Source: Holosporaceae bacterium (GTDB lineage: Bacteria; Pseudomonadota; Alphaproteobacteria; UBA3830). From it: DNA of 6,628 bases. The notes below the pieces were generated by a model. The model ran no database searches and was not told the DNA's origin. It saw only the letters and a program-made list of their open reading frames with translations. Of this stretch, positions 6,081-6,628 are shown piece after piece; the first letter of the stretch is position 1, and each line of letters opens with the position of its first letter. Where the stretch lies: assembly GCA_031282785.1 (NCBI GenBank), contig JAITDB010000044.1, positions 1 to 6,628 of the forward strand. The letters are read 5' to 3'. The position numbers and the translations under genes were made by a program.

Positions 6081-6530
6081 TTGCTAAAGATAGTGGAAGT
6101 ATACATCGTAGAGTTCAGTATGTGGTTTTTTCTCTGCCAACAGACATCGCAAGCAATTATTTTCGAACAGTCCATTGAAAAACAACGCCCTGCTTTTTTT
6201 TCTCCATTTCATCAGAAAGAAAAAGACTTTTTTTTTAGCCAAAATTTATCTCCTCAGGGTACGAGTCTTAATAATAATTCCTTCCCAAACACTGAATTTG
6301 CAACTGCTGTGCCATTTATGAGCGTCATTATTCCCGCCTACAACGCGGAGAGCACAATCGAACGTTGTGTGCAATCGTTGGATGCCGCGCTTTGCCAAAT
6401 CGAGTATGAGATCTTGATAATAGACGATGCTTCAACAGATAGCACTACTGCAGTCGTAGAAAAAATTGCGAAAATATACAAAAACGTACGACTAATTCGG
6501 CAGGGAAGGAATATACATAATCCACTATGA
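6081..6530 (+). pseudogene. Family 2 glycosyltransferase, N-terminal part, truncated by an insertion sequence
   Basis: Residues 80-145 are the start of a GT-A fold: MSVIIPAYNAESTIERCVQSL (80-100, first strand and helix) and EILIIDDASTDST (110-122), which contacts the nucleotide sugar. The frame reaches RLIRQGRNI at residue 145, where relatives continue with a GxxxARN helix and the metal-binding DxD, then ends HNPL and TGA at 6528-6530. The remaining 150 or more residues are missing, and an IS630-like element starts at about that point. The start is uncertain: TTG 6081 and ATG 6120 keep a 65-79 residue leader rich in Phe, Gln, Lys and Asn, while ATG 6318 would start at the domain itself. None has a good ribosome binding site. 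The leader frame has no stops but includes runs of eight and nine T. The gap 5984-6080 shows no convincing terminator or promoter. The product cannot be an active transferase as it stands. Confidence 0.72.
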
Positions 6531-6545
6531 GGTTTCGCATTGATA

Positions 6546-6554
6546 TGATATACT
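6546..6554 (+). promoter_or_regulatory. Candidate extended -10 promoter for the IS630-like transposase
   Basis: TG at 6546-6547, one base, then TATACT at 6549-6554 forms an extended -10 box. No good -35 hexamer stands 17 bases upstream (TATGAG at 6526-6531). Transcription would begin about 6561, ahead of GGAG at 6573-6576 and the transposase ATG. Confidence 0.35.
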
Positions 6555-6583
6555 ACAAGTGATATTAAATATGGAGAAAAGGA

Positions 6584-6628
6584 ATGAATGCATATAGTGA
6601 AGATTTGCGCATAAGGGTTATCGGATAC
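6584..6628 (+). CDS. IS630-family transposase, N-terminal fragment (3' end outside window)
   Basis: Fifteen codons, MNAYSEDLRIRVIGY, run to the window edge without a stop. The pattern M-x-x-Y-S-x-D-L-R-x-x-V-(I/V) is the characteristic start of IS630/Tc1-mariner type transposases, where it opens the first helix of the N-terminal helix-turn-helix that binds the terminal repeats. GGAG at 6573-6576 lies seven bases before the ATG at 6584. The catalytic DDE domain is beyond the window. The fragment is short but the motif is distinctive. Confidence 0.75.
   Translation, partial: MNAYSEDLRIRVIGY

Larger units (their letters stand above)
6516..6628 (+). mobile_element. Left end of an IS630-like insertion sequence (continues past window)
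   Basis: The glycosyltransferase homology stops at base 6515, directly after TA dinucleotides at 6512-6513 and 6514-6515. IS630-family elements insert at TA and duplicate it. About 68 bases further on an IS630-type transposase begins, the usual spacing from a left terminal repeat. The terminal repeat itself cannot be confirmed without the right end. A candidate element promoter is annotated inside. Confidence 0.58.

Overview
The window looks like a piece of an AT-rich alphaproteobacterial genome, probably from a host-associated lineage of the Rickettsiales/Holosporales type. The clues are a 72-residue alphaproteobacterial-style IF-1, a type 2 (FMN-dependent) isopentenyl-diphosphate isomerase, a class IIA HAD protein of a family seen mainly in alphaproteobacteria, Shine-Dalgarno led genes, and insertion-sequence pieces at both ends with broken genes beside them. 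The taxonomic placement is inference.

Layout, all on the + strand. Bases 1-80 hold the C-terminus of an IS1595/ISXO2-like transposase. It is followed directly by a GNAT acetyltransferase that lacks its N-terminal third (88-444). An unrecognised 225-residue protein with an N-terminal hydrophobic segment and a possible Cache-like sensor fold comes next (484-1161). The central block is intact and looks like chromosomal core: infA (1210-1428) behind a reasonable sigma70-type promoter, a non-haem ferritin (1507-2031), type 2 IPP isomerase fni (2028-3119, overlapping the ferritin stop), the ABC-F translation factor ettA (3242-4921) and a class IIA HAD phosphatase (4940-5983, 18 bases after ettA). 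The right end holds the N-terminal part of a family 2 glycosyltransferase (6081-6530). It is cut off in mid-domain where an IS630-like element appears to begin, and the first 15 codons of that element's transposase close the window.

Functionally the core block joins translation (IF-1 and EttA), iron handling (ferritin) and isoprenoid supply (Fni). Ferritin and fni are probably translationally coupled, and so are transcribed together. ettA has its own leader with repeated G/T-rich words and probably drives the HAD gene as well.

The most interesting observation is in the ferritin. A gap-free alignment to E. coli FtnA, constant offset of three residues, shows that most ferroxidase and third-site ligands are replaced, several by Lys or Arg, resembling the catalytically inert L chain of animal ferritins. 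The adjoining Fni also carries His in place of the active-site Gln of the HLNxxQE motif. I did not see a CRISPR array, a tRNA or rRNA, or a clearly new multi-gene system.
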